Positions 6,589-7,575 of a stretch of DNA of 7,575 nucleotides are shown piece after piece; position 1 is the first letter of the stretch; each line of letters begins with the position of its first letter. Where the stretch lies: contig CANRLY010000090.1 in NCBI GenBank assembly GCA_947631585.1, positions 1 through 7,575 of the forward strand. Direction: 5' to 3'. Made by a program: the position numbers and the translations under genes. The DNA is from an uncultured Clostridia bacterium (GTDB lineage: Bacteria; Bacillota; Clostridia; Oscillospirales; Ruminococcaceae). The notes below the pieces were generated by a model. It did not search any database, was not told where the DNA came from, and saw only the letters and a list, made by a program, of their open reading frames with translations.

Positions 6589-6589
6589 T

Positions 6590-6615
6590 AAAAAAGCCGG
6601 ACGTCAAGTCCGGCT
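6590..6615 (-). terminator. Intrinsic terminator of the bile salt hydrolase gene (minus strand)
   Basis: The stem arms are AGCCGGAC (6595-6602) and GTCCGGCT (6608-6615), perfect over 8 pairs with a 5-base loop. Read on the minus strand the stem is followed by a run of six T (A-run 6590-6595 on +, the last base shared with the stem). On the + strand no T-run follows, so it serves the minus-strand gene better than the polymerase gene that converges on it. Confidence 0.88.
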
Positions 6616-6619
6616 GAGT

Positions 6620-7575
6620 TCAGTTCTGGTATCGTATTTGTTCGCCTGTGATGAGAGGATATCTTGTCAGACTGTTTCCGTCAAGATCGGTCTTGTGCAT
6701 ATCCACGGCGGTTATCTGATGATCGTTGTAGGTGGTGTAGTAGTAAATGCCCTTGTCCGCATTGCAGCAGGAAGTGTATATGGTTATCTCGTATTTACCT
6801 TCAGCAACGCAGCAGCAGCCCCTCTGCTGGTCCACAGAGCCAAGTATGTGGAAAAACTGACTTACGCTTTCCGTTTCGCTTTCGTCGGAAAAAGAGTTCA
6901 TTTTCACAAATGCCACCCTGATAAATCTCGACTGTGAAGAAAGATCTCCCGGAAGCCCTATAGCTCCCATTCCTCGGCTGTAAGCGTCAAGGGGAACATC
7001 GCCGAATGTGTTTTCAGGATTTTTTGCAGAAAGATACATATAGTTGTTGAGACTGAACATCTGCTTGTCAAAGGGAGGGTTGTTGGTCAGAACTCCCACA
7101 GGATTATCGTAAATGTGCAAACCGTCTTTAACGGATTCCACAGTGATGGCTTCGTCTTTGTCGGAAATTATCCAATGCAGCTGAGAAAGCGGCAGTTTTT
7201 CGCTGAAAGGAATGTTCACAAGCGCCATCTTTTCAAGCAGGACCCGTGCTTCCTTTACAGTAGAGCACTGACTGAGTATCCACGGGATAAATTCAAACGG
7301 AGAAATGTTGTCCTGACCGTCCGCAGGCTGTGGATAAACGGCGTTGCCCACAAAATTCAGCCCTGCCATGCCAAGACCTTTTTCGTTTATGGCGTCGTAG
7401 AACAGCGGGTAACCCTCAGCGATGTGCGCCATACCGATCATAGCGTAGTGTTCAGCGCAATGCCCCATGCACCTGAAGTCAAAAGGGAAGTTCCTGGGAA
7501 CGACCGCAATTTCCTCTCCGTAGGAAAACTCGTAATCGAGAGTCCGTCCAAAGTAAAAATCTTTAGTTTTGTAAG
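6620..7575 (-). CDS. bsh: Choloylglycine hydrolase family protein, probable bile salt hydrolase (N-terminal few residues beyond window)
   Basis: This is an N-terminal nucleophile amidase that removes glycine or taurine from conjugated bile acids, usually in the cytoplasm. The frame is open to the right edge and 317 residues are visible; the family is about 320-330 long, so only some 6-8 residues are missing, including the catalytic Cys2. An internal Met at 7468 is not the start, because family sequence continues upstream of it (FGRTLDYE, VVPRNFPFDF). Named by the Clostridium perfringens enzyme numbering, the visible active-site positions are kept: R18 and D21 in GRTLD, N82 in AGLNF, N175 in LTNNPPF, and R228 in SSQSRFIR. 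Asn rather than Tyr in the AGLNF position favours bile salt hydrolase over penicillin V acylase (established for the family). A C-terminal GCCC and a SCC are cysteine-rich spots. Promoter and ribosome site are outside the window. It converges on the polymerase gene with 31 bases between stops. Confidence 0.94.
   Translation of the reverse strand, partial: YKTKDFYFGRTLDYEFSYGEEIAVVPRNFPFDFRCMGHCAEHYAMIGMAHIAEGYPLFYDAINEKGLGMAGLNFVGNAVYPQPADGQDNISPFEFIPWILSQCSTVKEARVLLEKMALVNIPFSEKLPLSQLHWIISDKDEAITVESVKDGLHIYDNPVGVLTNNPPFDKQMFSLNNYMYLSAKNPENTFGDVPLDAYSRGMGAIGLPGDLSSQSRFIRVAFVKMNSFSDESETESVSQFFHILGSVDQQRGCCCVAEGKYEITIYTSCCNADKGIYYYTTYNDHQITAVDMHKTDLDGNSLTRYPLITGEQIRYQN

Noticed and set aside
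6638..6937. Plus-strand open frames opposite the bile salt hydrolase gene
   Set aside because: They are antisense to a gene with clear conserved active-site motifs, have no ribosome site, and have no domain signature.

Overview
The window looks like chromosome from a low-to-mid GC Gram-positive gut anaerobe, most likely a clostridial lineage such as Ruminococcus/Oscillospiraceae. The support is LPXTG wall-anchored proteins with sortases, strong AGGAGG-like ribosome sites, Bacillus-type LexA boxes, and a bile salt hydrolase. The taxon is inferred from protein style and was not searched.

Positions 1-5266 hold a sortase-assembled pilus operon, all on the + strand. In order it has: the C-terminal end of a type I signal peptidase (cut by the left edge), a 790-residue major pilin with an LPSTG sorting signal, a class C pilin-polymerising sortase, a smaller LPQTG protein with a Cna_B domain (probable basal or minor pilin), and a second, shorter sortase likely to anchor the fibre to the wall. 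The signal peptidase can remove the pilins' signal peptides, the class C sortase can link pilin subunits, and the second sortase can attach the finished fibre. A 13-bp hairpin without a U-tract separates the pilin from the sortases and may set unequal expression. The operon ends in a strong intrinsic terminator right after the second sortase. No tip adhesin is visible; if there is one it lies upstream of the window.

Positions 5287-6588 hold a separately transcribed Y-family translesion DNA polymerase. Its promoter is easy to read (TTTACA, 17 nt, TATAAT) and carries two LexA boxes about 33 bp apart, so it should be SOS-induced. All catalytic acids and a beta-clamp binding motif are present.

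Positions 6590-7575 hold, on the - strand, a choloylglycine hydrolase family gene, probably a bile salt hydrolase. It converges on the polymerase gene and has its own terminator. Only about 6-8 N-terminal residues, including the catalytic Cys2, lie beyond the right edge.

I see no RNA genes, CRISPR arrays or insertion sequences, and no gene-free stretch over 300 bases. The pilus locus is of a known general type. The points most worth checking are the base-composition mosaic inside the pilin gene, the intergenic hairpin, the atypical tail of the LPQTG protein and the double SOS box.
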